Shown: positions 11,164 to 24,703, numbered from the stretch's first letter. The stretch is DNA of 64,000 nucleotides from Polytrichum commune (GCA_950295325.1 OX485807.1:17889666-17953665); one strand, 5' to 3'. Numbers and translations: made by a program. The notes: a model not told the origin generated them from the sequence alone.

Positions 11164-11505
11164 AGGTTTAGGGTTTAGGGCTCCTTTACGTACACCTTTC
11201 CTGGTTTTGCACATGTCTTAAAATCCAATGGTTCATGTTCATGTGTCAATGTCCACTGATTCAAACAAGCGTGCAAGCAAATCACTTACGACCGTGCACG
11301 AGGAGACTGATGAAGAAACCGAAAGCATGGAGAGCATTCATGAGCAAGATGATACACACATGCCTGATACCATTTTGCCATCATCTATTTCGAAATCGCA
11401 AGAGAAACCAGCCTGGAGGTTTAGGGTTTAGGGTTCCTTTACGTACACCTTTCCTGGTTTTGCACATGTCTTAAAATCTAATGGTTCATGTTCATGTGTC
11501 AATCT
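11002..11505 (+). repeat. tandem duplication of the CNGC 3' end (period 253)
   Basis: Unit 1 (11002-11254) covers the last about 53 codons, the stop and the start of the 3' UTR. Unit 2 (11255-about 11505) repeats it with few changes, leaving a second, non-coding copy of the C-terminal tail just downstream of the stop. Each unit carries two TTTAGGG-like motifs after the stop. The high identity suggests a recent event. Confidence 0.9.
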
Positions 11506-11509
11506 TACA

Positions 11510-14500
11510 TTGTTCAAGACCACTATGGTCCCACACTCAGGTAGCCGTGTCTTAACTGGGCACTTTCTGAGATTGAAGACTTCTAGTGGGAAATGTTCGA
11601 GACTTAGATTTTTGAGGTACTTGCAAATGCGTGTGGAGGAGATAGCAAAAATCCAATACCAATTCATTGTTCGTGAGAATTGGCTATGAGTTTCTAAACA
11701 CAAGATTCTTCTTCTACCCATAAATTAGCCATGTAGCAACATTCCATGTCACTCTCGTTTTGAGTCATATGTCGCATATTTTGGGCCATATAGAACATCT
11801 TAGCATAAGACACGTCTACCGTAGATCAAGACATTAAACTTATTATTTACATGTCAAAAATTAGTCATTGGTTTCCGAAATGATGTGAGACAAACAACCT
11901 TAAGTCCTTTCCACCAAATTCAACCCTAGGCAGCAGTTGGAGTGTCATTAAAGTTGTTAATATATATGATAAGCACATGCCCAAACTGGTGAAATTTGTA
12001 CTCATGAGAAATTTCGAACCACTGCCATTTAGAATTTTCTCAAATGATGATTATAAGCCCTAACTTAGTAAGGGGTGAATTACTCGTACGTGTATTATTT
12101 TATCATCTCTTTATACCTTTTCCTAAAGATGTTTTCACTCTTACAAGAATCTTTGGCATTGTAGAAAACCCTTAAGTATCTAAGGGATAAGCTTCTTCTT
12201 TACCTATCGATCCTCCTTAGAAAAGACTTCGACATAAATTAATTAGTTGGAACTTGCACCATTCTAAATCACTTGTGCAAAAGAAGTTCATTTACTTGTT
12301 CAACTCTCGTCTACTCGTATGGATGCATTCTTTCAAGGACAAAGGTGAGTAGGTCAAAGCACATGTTTCAATTTGTGTCACGGCCCAAACCTACACTTGG
12401 TTCAAAGGCGACATGTTGTCTAACAATGGTGACCGCCAAGTGGGACTCATTGGTTTTAGGATGCCACTCACTTTGCCCAACCAAGGTCAGGCATAAATTA
12501 GTCCAATTTCTTTCATTACACCTAAGTGTGGAGTGCATAAGACAAGCCCCACTACTATATACCTCGGAACCCGGTGCCAATGGGGTTTAGAGTTGGGAAT
12601 CACCCTGATTCATTCATGGTCCTAGCGTCATGCCCCAAACTCCACGCAAGCTACCATTGCCACTCATTAGCCTTGGGATTTTGGGATATGCCCTTACCAA
12701 TGTGGGTTGCTAAGGAACCCAAATGGCTCCAATGAGAACAATTGCACTACCCGAGGAAGTCCCATGACACCACCCCATGACTTCACTACCCTTCTCCACT
12801 TATACTTATGAAGTTTGAACCTCCGTGCAAGACCCCCATCTCAATGTCAAAGAATGGTGTGTCCACCCCAAAGTGAGACTATTTCTGGAATTCAAAGCTC
12901 ATGCAAACCTTGGAGGGCTTTGTAGGCCTTGTTTGACTGGGATGTTGTTTAAACAGTTGGAAATTTATTTCCAATGGTAGGCTAAGAATCCAACTAGATA
13001 AAATCCCGATTTTAGGCAATCGAAATAATATTGTTTGTCCCTAGATGGCAATGTGCAGCTCCTCTCATGACATTCCCCACTTAGCCTTCATGAGGCTTAG
13101 TGTGGCCCTTAGCACCTCTTTAGACCCACACATGCACTTAACCGCCCCCATGTAGATGGCCATCGTCTCGTCACCTAGCATGTGTTGGATGTCACATCAA
13201 GGTCCACACCCATAAACGCCATGTCTCGTCACTCCAATAGGAATTCGACAAGATTATTCTATCTTAAGAATTCCATAATAAAAATAATAAAAAAATAGAT
13301 GCAATAAAATTAATCTAGATCGTTGGAGTTTGAATCCACTTTGAAAGGCTAATCAATGAGACAATTGACACATAAAATAAATCGCATTCAGTATCCAAAC
13401 TTGCCACAACATTGGGATACAGGCATCAAGGCCAAATAAACCGAGATTAAGTCAAAGCCAATGCTAGAGTCAGAGACCACACCACAGCCACAACAAATTT
13501 GTACCATTTAAATGAATATTCAAGCTGTTTTCGGAGATATTCGACTTTGTGCAAAGGGCACATGTTCACAACGCATGTTGTTGGAGAGGGTGAAAATGTT
13601 GATTCCTATATACAACCCAAGATTTAATATTTTGAAATAATTTAACATGGAAATCGGAGTCATAGACCTCAAATTAGTCTATTGAAAGTTATTTTATATG
13701 AATCCTGTTGCAAACCTCCAAAGAGTACACCTTTGCATAGATGATTAACATGAAACTTGGAATGGCAACTTCATTCCATAGTCGCTTGTGCATGGCAAAT
13801 TCATTCACTCGGTAGAACCTCTCATTCATCTACTCACATGGACGCATTCATTCAAGGACAAAGGTGCACTGCCAGGGCTCAAGCTTTTTACTTTTCAAAG
13901 CACTCTTGAGGAATGCTGAGCTCACTTTAGGTCTTCCGGAGATCCTCATCGCCTCGAATTCCATTTCGAAAGGAGCGACAAATGCCCCGTACTGTTGCAG
14001 TCTCTTCTCGACATGCTAGTGGAGTTGAAGATTTTTGGAAACCAGGAATCCGTTTTGGTGCGTTTTCTATGACCCAAGTAAGGTCTGAATTGCGAGTGTG
14101 ATTTTTCTGTGGAGTGGTGCTGGTGCCAATTTGGCCATCAAGTATGTCTTCGAGATGTCTTTGTATTAATGTTTGCGATGTAAATCCGGCTATAGTGGAT
14201 CTCAGTGGCTTTCATATCTTGTGAAATTCAGACCACAAGTCACCCTTAGAAGTTTTGTTGGCCAGACTGAAGAATTCTGGTTCCAGGGCTTAGTTTTAGT
14301 TTCTTATTGCCTGTTGTTGAATGTTTCGTTACTGAAGTATGCGGTTTCACAAATCCAGCTAAGCGGTGGATGGTGCTAAAACCTTTACTCTAATTGCTGA
14401 GTGTATCTAGTCTTATAAGATTGATAAAGTTTGGATGTTTCGCGTTAGCAATTGGAAGTGGATTCCAACGCACCAATGCATGCCTTATTTGAATTCAGTA

Positions 14501-15636
14501 TGCAAACTTGGAAGGGTTCAGAGCTTTATTCTTAGATGGCCCAAAACCAATACAGGTGCATGATGTTAAGGTGGTGGACATTTCAAAATTAATATGTACA
14601 TATTGTGCAAAATTTAGGGTGTTGGTTTTCGCTGGGCTGGGGTGTTAGTTCAAGCATGATCTACCCTAAATGCAACCATTCTCAAGGTTATGGATAAGTC
14701 CATGGCGAAGGGCATTCTGCTTATTGCTTATTAGGTTAGGCTACAGTGACTTCTTCCAGTTTCAATGGCGAAACTCTATCCGTATAAATCGATGTCGTGA
14801 AAATCCTGTCAATTCTGGGCCAACTTTGCTAAAAACATTGGAGGGAGGGACTGATGAAGTTGAAGTCTGATGAAGTTGGCATTATTATTCATACCGGTCA
14901 TGATGTGCTGGAGGTCAATCCAGTGTAATTTGAAATTCGAGAGCTCTGATGCTGCAGCACTACGGACAGCAACTGGCTCAAGTGACATCTTTGTTGTAAA
15001 TGTATCTTTCGAGTCTTAGCTTTGTGATGAGCATTTATGAACGTCCATGAGGATTTATGTCGTCGCCACTTAAAACCCTAAACCCTAAAATATGTATTCC
15101 GTTCTATCAGTCTGTGGTCTTTACCAATAGCAACTAGTTGGTCATGTCCAAAGTGCCTGACGTCCGAAGTGCACTTTGTATAATGTTTGTCTGCTTGTTG
15201 CTGTGTGTAGACTTATACATCGGGTATATCGCTTTCACAATGATGAGTTGATACAGTCAGGTCTTATGAGTTTGTTGTAGGATGATGTTGATGAGAGTGC
15301 TGGTTGTTTTTTTAGTTGCCTGATTATTTGGTTCGTCATGTATGACTTTAATGGTCACATGGTTGATGCTTAAGTTTGAGGATTATCAGAAGCTTCGAAG
15401 AGACATTTATCAGCCAATGAAATGATGTTTGCTACTACCAGAGTTTTCACCATTGATAATGCACCAGTGGACTTAAGAAGAATGTCTAAGTTACACAGAA
15501 TGATCACATCAAAAAATTGACTGATGACTGATGACTGATGACAGGATCTGTTCAGGTGTTGGCCCCCTTGATAGAGTATATGCAATTCCAACATGAGGAG
15601 GGAGTCCAGAAATTGAGCTTCTATGTAGCTTGAGTA
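11510..15636. other. intergenic region with repeat traces and a telo-box-like motif
   Basis: No gene is supported. A 65-bp direct repeat occurs at about 12287-12350 and 13797-13866 (sharing TTCAAGGACAAAGGTG), and 12376-13240 has the look of old repeat DNA. Two AAACCCTAA-like units at about 15074-15092 resemble a plant telo-box, about 550 bp before the PPR start. The last few hundred bases probably include the PPR promoter and leader. Confidence 0.45.
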
Positions 15637-18600
15637 ATGTCCTGGCATCTTCTGGCTATGGGAGCAATAAAGTACCTGCTCATTAATCGGTATTCAGGGT
15701 CATTCATTTCATATGGACTTCAAAGGATTATACTGCACACAAAGGCTTTCAGAGTACTCAATCACAGGTTGTTTGATCTGGCAGTATTTGCAAGACCACT
15801 TGCTTTGTCGAGTTCAAGATTACTAGGGGTATTGCAAGAAGGTGACTGTAACCTTAAACAGCTGAGTTGGTCAAAAGCTCTGAATGATGGGTACATTATT
15901 TGCTGTTCGAAGGTGTCTCTACAACATAAAGATTACATGGCACTTAGATCTAGAGGGATGGACTTGTGGGGAGTCCACTGTAATCATATCTCGGACCATA
16001 GGCAGATGACGCGAAACCTCCACACGTGTGCCAATGAAGCAAGGGCGACTTTTCACAAGAGCAAGGATATCAAGAACCTAGAATGTTTTCGGCCCATAAG
16101 GAATGATTCTTCATCTGCTAGTAAGCCTTTTAAACTTATTAATGCAGAATGAGTTATATGTCCTATACAGACCCTTTTGGAAGGGACACACATCCTATTT
16201 ACGCAGATAAGCCACATTGCTCCCTACTTTCAATTTGTCACTTGCTTTAGAGTAAAGAAACAAAACATTTTCTCTGTTCCTGGCTAAGCTTATAATGAAG
16301 AACAGAGATCCCTGAATAATAACATAGACCAAGTTCGCTCAAAGTTTTGTGGCCTGCACAGATTTATTATCTCCCTAGGTAGTCAGATGCTCTAGTTTAT
16401 CTGATTTGCTTCCAAGATGGATGATCTAGTATGGTTTTTGCAAAATGTGCAGACCTTGGACAACAGATAATAAGGACGCTTGCTGATAGGAGCTGGGGAC
16501 TGAAGTTACATGAGGTACTTGGGAAACTTCATGTTTTTCTTGTTCCTTCTATTGTCAATGAGGTACTGACATACCAATCAGACATAAAGAAAGCAATGAT
16601 TTTTTTCTGTTGGGCTGGGGCACAGAAGGGATACAAGCACACATCTTCTATTTACAACCATATGATACAGAAACTAGCGACGGCCAAGGACTTTAAGGTT
16701 CTTTTGAAGGTCATGGAGGAGATGAAAGGGAATGGTATTGAGATGACTAATGGCACACTTCGCAATGTACTCCTTACATGTGGTGCTAATGGGAAACCTG
16801 TTGAGGCACTGCAAATTTTCCATCTAGCAGTACATTTACAGCAGAAGCCCAATACAAATGCATACAATATTCTTATTATGGTGTTAACTTCTGGGGGATA
16901 CTGCCACACAGCCTATCGTATGTTCCGGAGCATGTCAAAGGTAGACATTCGACCAGACGCTTACACATACCACCTTCTTATTCATAGGTTTCTGAAACTG
17001 AAGAGAGTGGGGGTGGCTACTCATCTACTTGAAGCCATGAATCGAAGGGGTCTCACACCCAATGTTATCACACTCAATGCCATGATTGACTCTTTCGGCA
17101 AGAATGGTAATTTGATAGCAGCCAGAAATCTTTTCCAGGAAATGAAAAAAAAAGGGTCAAACTCCCCTCCAGATGTGTGCACCTACAATACCTTATTGAA
17201 CATACTTTGCAAACAAGGGAAAGGCTCTGAAGCTTGTGAGCTTTACAAAGAAATGAGAGATGCAGGGTATGTGGCTGATCTTCCCACTTACAGGAGTATT
17301 ATAGGTGGGCTTTGCAAGATTGGCAAAATTCAAGATGCCATACAAATTTTTAGGGATATGACTCCAAGAGGGAATACGGATGCTATTGGGAAAGATAATA
17401 GTGTGCCAGATGAATACATATACAGCCAGCTGATTGAGGCACTTAGGGAGGTTGGAGACTTTAGTAGTGCACTTAAACTCTTCAAGGAAATGACTGGTGG
17501 AGGGTATGTTGGTAACAGTGGCTTGTACATTTCGTTAATTAGTAGCTTAGGAAAGGCAGGGAGATTCTCTGAAGCAAACTTGGTACTAAATGAAATGATG
17601 AAGAACGGTCTTAGGTCAGATGTGGTTGCTTATGGTGCCCTAATTGATGGCTACACAAAAGCTAGCTTGATGGAACATGCCATGGAGGTGTTCTGGGAAA
17701 TGAAAGAGAAAAATATTGCCCCAAATACGATTGTGTACAACACTCTTATTGCGGGCTTTGGGAGGATTACAGACTGGCGTGCAGCACAAGAAGTGTATGA
17801 CAACATGATGAAAGATGGCTGCATTCCTGATTTTGTGACCTACAAATGTTTAGTACGCATTTTGGGCCAGGCTGGCAGGGTTGAGGAGTGTTATAAGCTT
17901 CTAAAGGAAATGGAGAAGAGAGGGATTGTCTCTGACACTTCACATTACAATGTCCTCATCCTCAGTTTCTGTGCAGTACCAAGCCTTATAGGGGAGTCCG
18001 TTCGGTTAATCGAAAGGATGCGCAAGCGGGGACTTTCTCCTCAACATCATGTACAGAATGCTGTCATACAGGCCTGCATAAAGGGAGAAAAATGGGAGGA
18101 AGCACTGATTTTCCTTGAATCCATGTTGAAACACAAGTGCGTTGTGGAAACAACAACATATACCTCCCTCGTTAGCCTTCTCACAAAGAAGGGGGAATTT
18201 GACAAAGCCTGCTCTGTGTTCAAAGATATGAATGAATTGGGCTGTCTTTTGGACGAGGCTGCGTATAATTTGCAGTTACAATGCTTGGGCAGGACCGGAA
18301 ACATACGTGACGCAGTCAAACTTATGGAAGTGAATGAGAGAAAATTTTCTGTGACTAAAGTAACTTATGCTTCTCTTTTAGCAGACTCATGGCGAGCCCA
18401 TGACTTGGATGCTGCATGCAAGTTTTACAAAGAGACAACTGAGCTGGGCTTAAACCATGATGCTCTTGGGTTTGATGACTTTATCAAATCACTCAGTCAC
18501 GCAGGAAAAATAAGGAGGGCAAGTGAACTGTTTGAGTTTGTAACAGCGAAAGGGATAAATCCCAGTGCCAGCTCTTACAGTGCTCTAATCAGAGGCTTGG

Positions 18601-18833
18601 CTTTAGCAGATCAAGTTACCGATGCTTGTAACTTGTTTGAAGACATGAATGAAAAAGGCATCCAGGCAGACGCTGCTATGTTTGTTGTTTTGATCAATTC
18701 TTTGGGCCAAATTGGCCAAGTGGATGCAGCCCTGGAACTCTTTGACGAAATGAATGAAAGGGGCTTAAGACCGAGTTCTCACTCTTATAAAGGACTTCTT
18801 GAGAACCTTGTTCGATGGGGCGTGTACAAGTAG
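15637..18833 (+). CDS. P-class pentatricopeptide repeat (PPR) protein, probably organellar
   Basis: PPR proteins bind organellar RNA one base per repeat; P-class members mostly act in RNA stabilisation, splicing or translation. Two exons are proposed: 15637-16120 and 16453-18833, joined through a 332-nt GT-AG intron with matching phase, about 954 aa. The main exon has about 20 consecutive 35-residue motifs (about residues 225-935), for example TYNTLLNILCK and VYNTLIAGFG, ending in a partial repeat. No E, DYW or SMR domain follows. The N-terminal exon is rich in Arg, Lys, Ser and hydrophobics with few acids (GAIKYLLINRYSG..), as in a mitochondrial or plastid transit peptide. Without the first exon the protein could start at ATG 16431, inside the proposed intron, and would lack the presequence. 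The repeat region is near certain; the first exon is likely. Confidence 0.9.
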
Positions 18834-21800
18834 AAATTCTGAACTTCTTTGGCACCTCCAACTTGGATTCTTCTTACAAAACTGCAGCTCTGAATACCAG
18901 GACCCTGCAAGCAGAACAGACACTGGAGATAAAAGCTGGTTGGGACACAATGCCGGGGTACTCACATATGGAGGTACTCATCCTTCCACAAATGTCTAAG
19001 AATTAAGAACATCTAGTGAGTAGTTTTGGAACTATCTGAGCTGATGTGAGTAACAAAAGTTTCACTTTTGGTACTTTCTAGCTAGATTGCACTTTAGTGG
19101 TGTCCACTTCCATAAGTTTGAAACTTCTTGCTTGAACTTATATTGATAATTTGCATTTATGGGTCAAAAGGGCAACTTATTGAGTAGACACATTTCCTTC
19201 ATGAGAAGTGTGATTATTCTGCCTGGTCATCCGATCGTGAGGAGGCCGGTCTTTATGCACATGTAACATTAGTTGTCGATACAGATTGTTGAAGATTATT
19301 AGTCAAGACTGAAGGACAGTGTCTTGCTTTCTCTTTTGTTAGTTTCTAAGCAATCTAAACCCATTAATGCAATTGGTAATCCGAGGCTTATATTTGAAGC
19401 TGAAGTACCTGGAGTTTGTGGGTGGATATCTGGGGACAGAACTTCAATTCAGTTTTAGTCAGTAAAGCGCAAAATTTGCATCAAGGTCCTTCAATTAGAC
19501 TCTACAACATCAGATGAAGTTGCGATACACAGCAAGTAGCTGTCCAGACTATCTATTTTCATGATGGCCATGGAAGCTCTATTCTAGTCTCTGTATTGCA
19601 TTAATGATGACACCCAAACCCTTGCCACTGGGACATGAAAGTTGTATTATTTGCACCACTGATTACCAATTTTGCGTTCACACCATAATATTCTTGAGTA
19701 TTTTTTGTGAACCCAAGTAAATAATGGTGCAAGCTCACAGAGGCTTAAAAATGTTATGATTGTGCGTGTGACCTTTCAGAGATATGATTGAAGAATAGAA
19801 TATTGGAGGACAACCGTTTTGCGGGAATATTAAAGGATATTCCTCAATTTCTTCAAACATGACCCAGACTTCATTCTAAAACCATTGCATTGGAAATCCT
19901 AAAATTGTTGACTAGATGTTTCTACTCTTCCCAGCGGTTGAATTGCAAACTTATAATTGGACATTGACATGTATGTTAATAAATATCCAGGGTCAAATAC
20001 ATGACCCTAATCCGAGCACATATTGTGTGTATTTGGTCCCTATGCTGCATATAACCATATTTACAATTTCTTTTTGTAATAATTTGTGTTTAAAATAGTA
20101 TCAAGCTCGTGGACCAACAACATTGAATATTACTCAGCCTATTCCCTTTGCACTCTCTCTAAAAGGGGAGGGAAGTCCCAAGGTCATAGACTCCCAATAT
20201 TCTATTGGTGTAGAATATCCTATTCTATTAAAAAGCCTGTAGATTTGGCCAGCAGCCTGGGGTTCCACGTGGGGCCCTTGCCAGTCGGAAAATAGGCATG
20301 AATGCATGTTGAATGAATTATTTGAACATCATAGCTGGTAATTCCCACTCATGTTTTGTTCGTTGTTTGTAAACAATGGCATATGATGAACGATGTTTAA
20401 GCTGAATGTTGTTCATCTTGTAGGGGAAGGCCAGAATAAAATAAGGCTTAATGCTCAACAAATTCCCAATCCCTTGGTGCATAGGCCTACAATTAAGTAA
20501 TGTTATGAAAAATGTGATGTTGATACTTGATGAGGGCTTGCAGAATCAGTGCAACAAACGCCATACAATGGACCCCTAATATCAGTTCTTGTTTGGATCC
20601 AAGTTGGTTTGGCCAACCTCCATGGTATTCTTTAGTGCTTCCAAGTTGGTTTGGCCAACCTCCATGGTATTCTTTAGTGCTTACAAATGCTTTGTCCACA
20701 GTGGACCCCTTGATCCATGGTCGTGTGTGTTCTTTGGGTACTTCCATGCAAGGAGCTCCACATTAATGCAGGATGAACTTTTTCATATACACACATGAAG
20801 GTGCATCACCTTTTCATTTAACCTTTATCCTCCAATCAAGACTCTTCATTTCATGGAGAATTTTGACCATGTTGGAAGCATGGTCAAATTGTTGTTCTCT
20901 TCCCATAAAGACTCAAGGACAATGTGTCATGACAAATGCGTGAGAAGATACCATATTCAACTTGAATTTGACACATCCAAAGCATCATTTGACAATCCCC
21001 ATAAATTCCTATGCCCACAAAGGCCTTGTGACCCTTGGGTTGAATAATGTTATGGCTAGTTCTCCATAAGTTTGAAACAAATTCTATGAAAAAAACGCCT
21101 CGAAGAGATATTTACGTGTAACATATTGATCTCATGGTTATGCAACTTTATTAGCTTTGCATATTGGGGGGGGGGGGGGAACTAAGACTATGGCAATTGT
21201 TTAAAAATATTTAGAACTCATGGTCATATTTTCAAGATAGAGTGCTACTGTTATCTAGAGGCTCTATGTAAGAACAATGAGAGTATTGCACTCTGCTATT
21301 GCATGGGGTTAGTCTTTTCGACACCCTCTTGATGTATTTTTAGTCTCAAAAGTCTTTTGGCTTCCCGGACTTTAGATTCAATTTCATTTCATTAGAATGT
21401 TCCTTTTCATATTTCAGAATGCAATACTAGGTAGTTTGAAGTCTTTCTTTCAACTGGACCATCAAACTGATATTAGCCCCTATCTTATTGAGGCCGCTCC
21501 ACTCTACTACTTTGGGGATTAACCACCTTGATGTACTTCTAATCCCATAAACCTTTTGGCTTCCGAGCTTTAAACTCAATTTCATTTCATAAGGTAATTT
21601 CATCAAATCATGAAATTTGGTAACGAAAAGGAAAGCTCTTGGGACTCTCTCTTCACTCAATTTTCATTTCCTTTCTGAGCTTGCTCTTGCTTATTCCTAT
21701 TGAATGCATTGCTCCAAAATCATGAAGGTAGTTTCCTCTTATCGTGTAAGCAAAGGGTCCACATTGAAAGCAACAAGGAATCTGACATTGCAAGCTACAA

Positions 21801-22700
21801 AACACGTAGAAAGTGTGAAATTTTGCTCTCTTGCCTTTAGGGTCTAAGGTCTAAGGTTTTAAGGTTGCATGGACACATGGCCGGGGTTAAGACTAGTGGA
21901 TAGGCTTTGGGATCCTTTAGGGCTTAAGAAGTAGGGTTGTCACTCTCAAATCATAGCCATGAAGCATAAATATAGGAGTAGATTGTAACCAAGGAGCACT
22001 TTTGGGACCTCCTTGTCAAATAATCATAGATTAGAGCATGTTCACTTATTATCAATACATGCCCCGCAATGGAACATCAACATATTTTAGTCCAAGAGTT
22101 GGACCTGCGCATGATGTCCAATCGCTATTCCACCGCTAGTAGGGCCTAGAAAGCTCTTTTGGGTCGAAATAGCTTGGGTCTATTCTAGTCCAACTTTCAA
22201 CTCCTCTATAAGAGAATTAACTATTAATACCTCACAATCTTTGATCAAATAAAATCTTAGCTTCTATGTAAACCTTATGTATTATAAGATATAGTTTTGA
22301 TCATGGAAACAATAATTTATGAAGCTCATATAGAGTGAACGTGTGGGACATATGATGAGACTACTCCCCTCTAAAATAATGTTACCCGATTTAGCACCCC
22401 TTTGTGTTTGGGTTTGGTGTACAACTTGTGAGCATGCCATGAAAGAAAAAGAATATGCCAATATTCATGAACATCCATCCAGACTACCCCAACTTGAGAA
22501 CATAAAAATCTGCAACCCCGAGTGAGAATTTCAAAGATTTCTTCCTACTCATGCATTTTGGAAGTAGTTGATGTTGGAAAAGTGGGTGGAAGGTGGGGTG
22601 TTAAACTTGGTCGGAGCATTACATGGAGGGTTGCGAGATTGGTGAAGCGAATGCATGATGACTTGAGTTGCGTTGATGGTAAGGAGAGGATCTGAAAGTC
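18834..22700. other. intergenic region, no gene recognised
   Basis: Short open frames here are random in composition. Small repeats are listed separately. A run of 12 G lies at about 21167-21179. Two related stretches of about 80 bp (about 21320-21398 and 21518-21602), both with CTTTTGGCTTCC and CAATTTCATTTCAT, form another local direct repeat. Confidence 0.5.
20598..20681. repeat. perfect 42-bp tandem duplication
   Basis: The unit TCCAAGTTGGTTTGGCCAAC... occurs twice back to back with no difference seen, so it is recent. The unit contains the palindrome TTGGCCAA. 42 is a multiple of three, so it leaves open frames on both strands, but nothing else supports coding. Confidence 0.9.
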
Positions 22701-22706
22701 TTTTTC

Positions 22707-23205
22707 TTTGTAACATTGACTTAATTTGTGTTACAATGTCACACTCATCTGCGGGGAGGGTGTGTGAATTGATGAGGTTGCTTGCAATTCTTTTTGCTCC
22801 CTTCATCACAGATCTGCTCACCGTTTTCTTGACCATCTTGTTACCAAGACAAGGCACGGGGTTAGCAGATCCTCACAACATTCTAATCGTATGGAATCTT
22901 GTAACCACTCGAGCTAGGGTTTATAGTTAGTCTCGAATTTCATAAGTATGTCATTGCATTTAGGGCAAGTGGGGAGTAGATGTGAAGTCTCTTCTTTGTC
23001 ACATTGCCTTACTTTGTGTTACAATGTCAGACTCAACTGTGGGGAGGGTGTATGAATTGACGAGGTTGCTTGCAATTCCTTTTACATTCTTTATCCAGAT
23101 CCATTAAGCACTTTCTCGACCATCTTGCAGGTTTAGCAGATCTCTGCACATTCAAAATCTGCGGAATGTTGTGACTCCTTGAGCTCAGGATTAGGGTTGA
23201 AGGGT
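22707..23205. repeat. tandem duplication immediately upstream of the DTW gene (period 288)
   Basis: Block 1 (22707-22930) and block 2 (22993-23205) share GTGTTACAATGTCA, GGGGAGGGTGT, TGAGGTTGCTTGCAATTC-like text, a 'CTCGACCATCTTG' stretch and a closing AGCT..GG.TTAGGGTT-like end. Block 2 ends about 60 bp before the start codon, so it probably includes the core promoter or 5' UTR. Block 1 would be a second, diverged copy. Confidence 0.8.
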
Positions 23206-23264
23206 GGAGGCAAGGATTGATAGAGGACACTGGAGGGAGCGTAGGAATTTGGAGGAGGCATGCG

Positions 23265-24703
23265 ATGAGGCCGTGGTGCGAGGGTTGTGCTCGGCCAAAC
23301 ACTGTGTGCCTATGTGACGTCCTCCCTGCGCCTCCGGGATGGCCCACGCGCACCCGTATCCTCATTTTGCAGCACCCACACGAACTTAAGCACAAGCTCG
23401 CCACCGTCCCCCTCTTGGCCCGTTGTCTCCCCGCTTGCCAGGTGGTCGTCGGCCGCCGCCTGCACTCCACTTCGTCGCCCCTCCTCCCGCCGCCCTCGCC
23501 CTCCCACCTGCCCCTGCTCCTTTTCCCCGGCCCTCATGCACAGGAGTTGGGGTCGTGGTATGCAGCGTTCACCTCCTCGCAGCAGCTGCAAGAAGGCATT
23601 GCTTCAGCTCCATTGCAGGTTCGTCGCCTGCTCTTAACTGGCATTTGAGTTAGATGTAGAGATTGTTGTGCGCATTCCGCACTGTTAATCCTGATGGCTA
23701 CTGTGAGAAAACTGTCATGACGTAATATTGAAGAAGACTATTCAAGTTTGTCCATTGCCCAACCCGGTTTGTTGGCACCCCTAACCTAATTGTAGCATGT
23801 ATATATTTGGCACAAAGAATGTTTTAATTTTTATCTCAATGAACGGCCTTCATTTAGACTTGAGGCATGTCGTTTAACTTTAGTATGTTGGTTTTGTTAG
23901 AACTACACAAACATCCAGTTGGAGCAACACACAGTTTCATATTCAATAATGTGAAGCATCACCTTGCCCCATGGGATTGCCCAGGTCCTTTTTTAGTAGG
24001 AAATGCACTGCAATTATGACTTCATAACAGCTTATGGAACCAATGGGAGCATTTCATAAGATTATGCCAAACTTGGTGATGATGTGTTGCCATGTTTATA
24101 TTGTGTCATGTTCATTTCCGTATTCCACAATTTTGTGTTCTTGTGATTTTCCAGGTTCATGAAGCCCAAGTACACGCAGATGGTAAGGAACAATCTGTAA
24201 CTACAAATAGTGAAGTTAAAGGATGTGGCCAGGATACCAACCTTATTGACCATGGCTCAAAAGTGGCACAGAAGGACGAGATTGACAAAACAAAAGCCAG
24301 GAGTGTACAAATCACTTTAGTTGTTGTTGATGGCACTTGGGAGCACGCACAGGAGATGGTGAAAGCTAGTTTGCCTTTTCTCTCCCAATTTGTAGTACAA
24401 GTATGCCTACCATTTGATAAACACTCAGAGGGGGATGGCATGGGCGACTCGGATCTGATCATGAGGAAGGAGCCATTTGGTGGATGTGTTAGCACAATGG
24501 AAGCAGTAGCACGATCACTAGCATTTCTTGAAGCTGATGGTCACATCATCGAAGAGAAACTCATGGCTGTATTGCGCAAGATGGTTTTGCTACAGGCATC
24601 TCACTTTGGCCTTCCAAAGATACGTCCTAAGCTAAAAAAGAAATCTAAAAGGATGGACACTGACCCACATATGCCATTAGCCAAGATGTCAGGTGAAGGT
24701 TGA
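23265..24703 (+). CDS. DTW-domain protein, tRNA-uridine aminocarboxypropyltransferase (DTWD/TapT family)
   Basis: The family transfers an aminocarboxypropyl group from SAM to uridine in tRNA (acp3U). Two exons are proposed: 23265-23618 and 24155-24703 (phase 0, GT-AG), 300 aa. Visible motifs in order: the zinc-type cluster CEGC..(6)..CLC near the N-terminus; QHPHE; LLFPG; DGTW (the DTW signature) with EHAQEM; RKEPFGGCVSTMEAVAR; and a basic tail PKLKKKSKR that may be a nuclear or nucleolar signal. The ATG at 23265 lies four codons before the first Cys; no earlier in-frame ATG is seen. A Gln/Lys-rich insert of about 50 aa at the start of exon 2 separates the LFPG and DTW motifs. Exon 1 is clearly GC-richer than exon 2. 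All key motifs are present. Confidence 0.92.

Noticed and set aside
11165-11436. TTTAGGG units that look telomeric
   Set aside because: Only two units per site, and they are part of the duplicated CNGC 3' block; no telomere array.
15370-15648. 92-codon minus-strand frame before the PPR gene
   Set aside because: No motif; the region is better read as PPR promoter and leader.
23287-23653. Alternative frames over DTW exon 1
   Set aside because: Pro/Arg/Ser-rich shadows of a GC-rich exon whose true frame has the Cys cluster, QHPHE and LFPG motifs.
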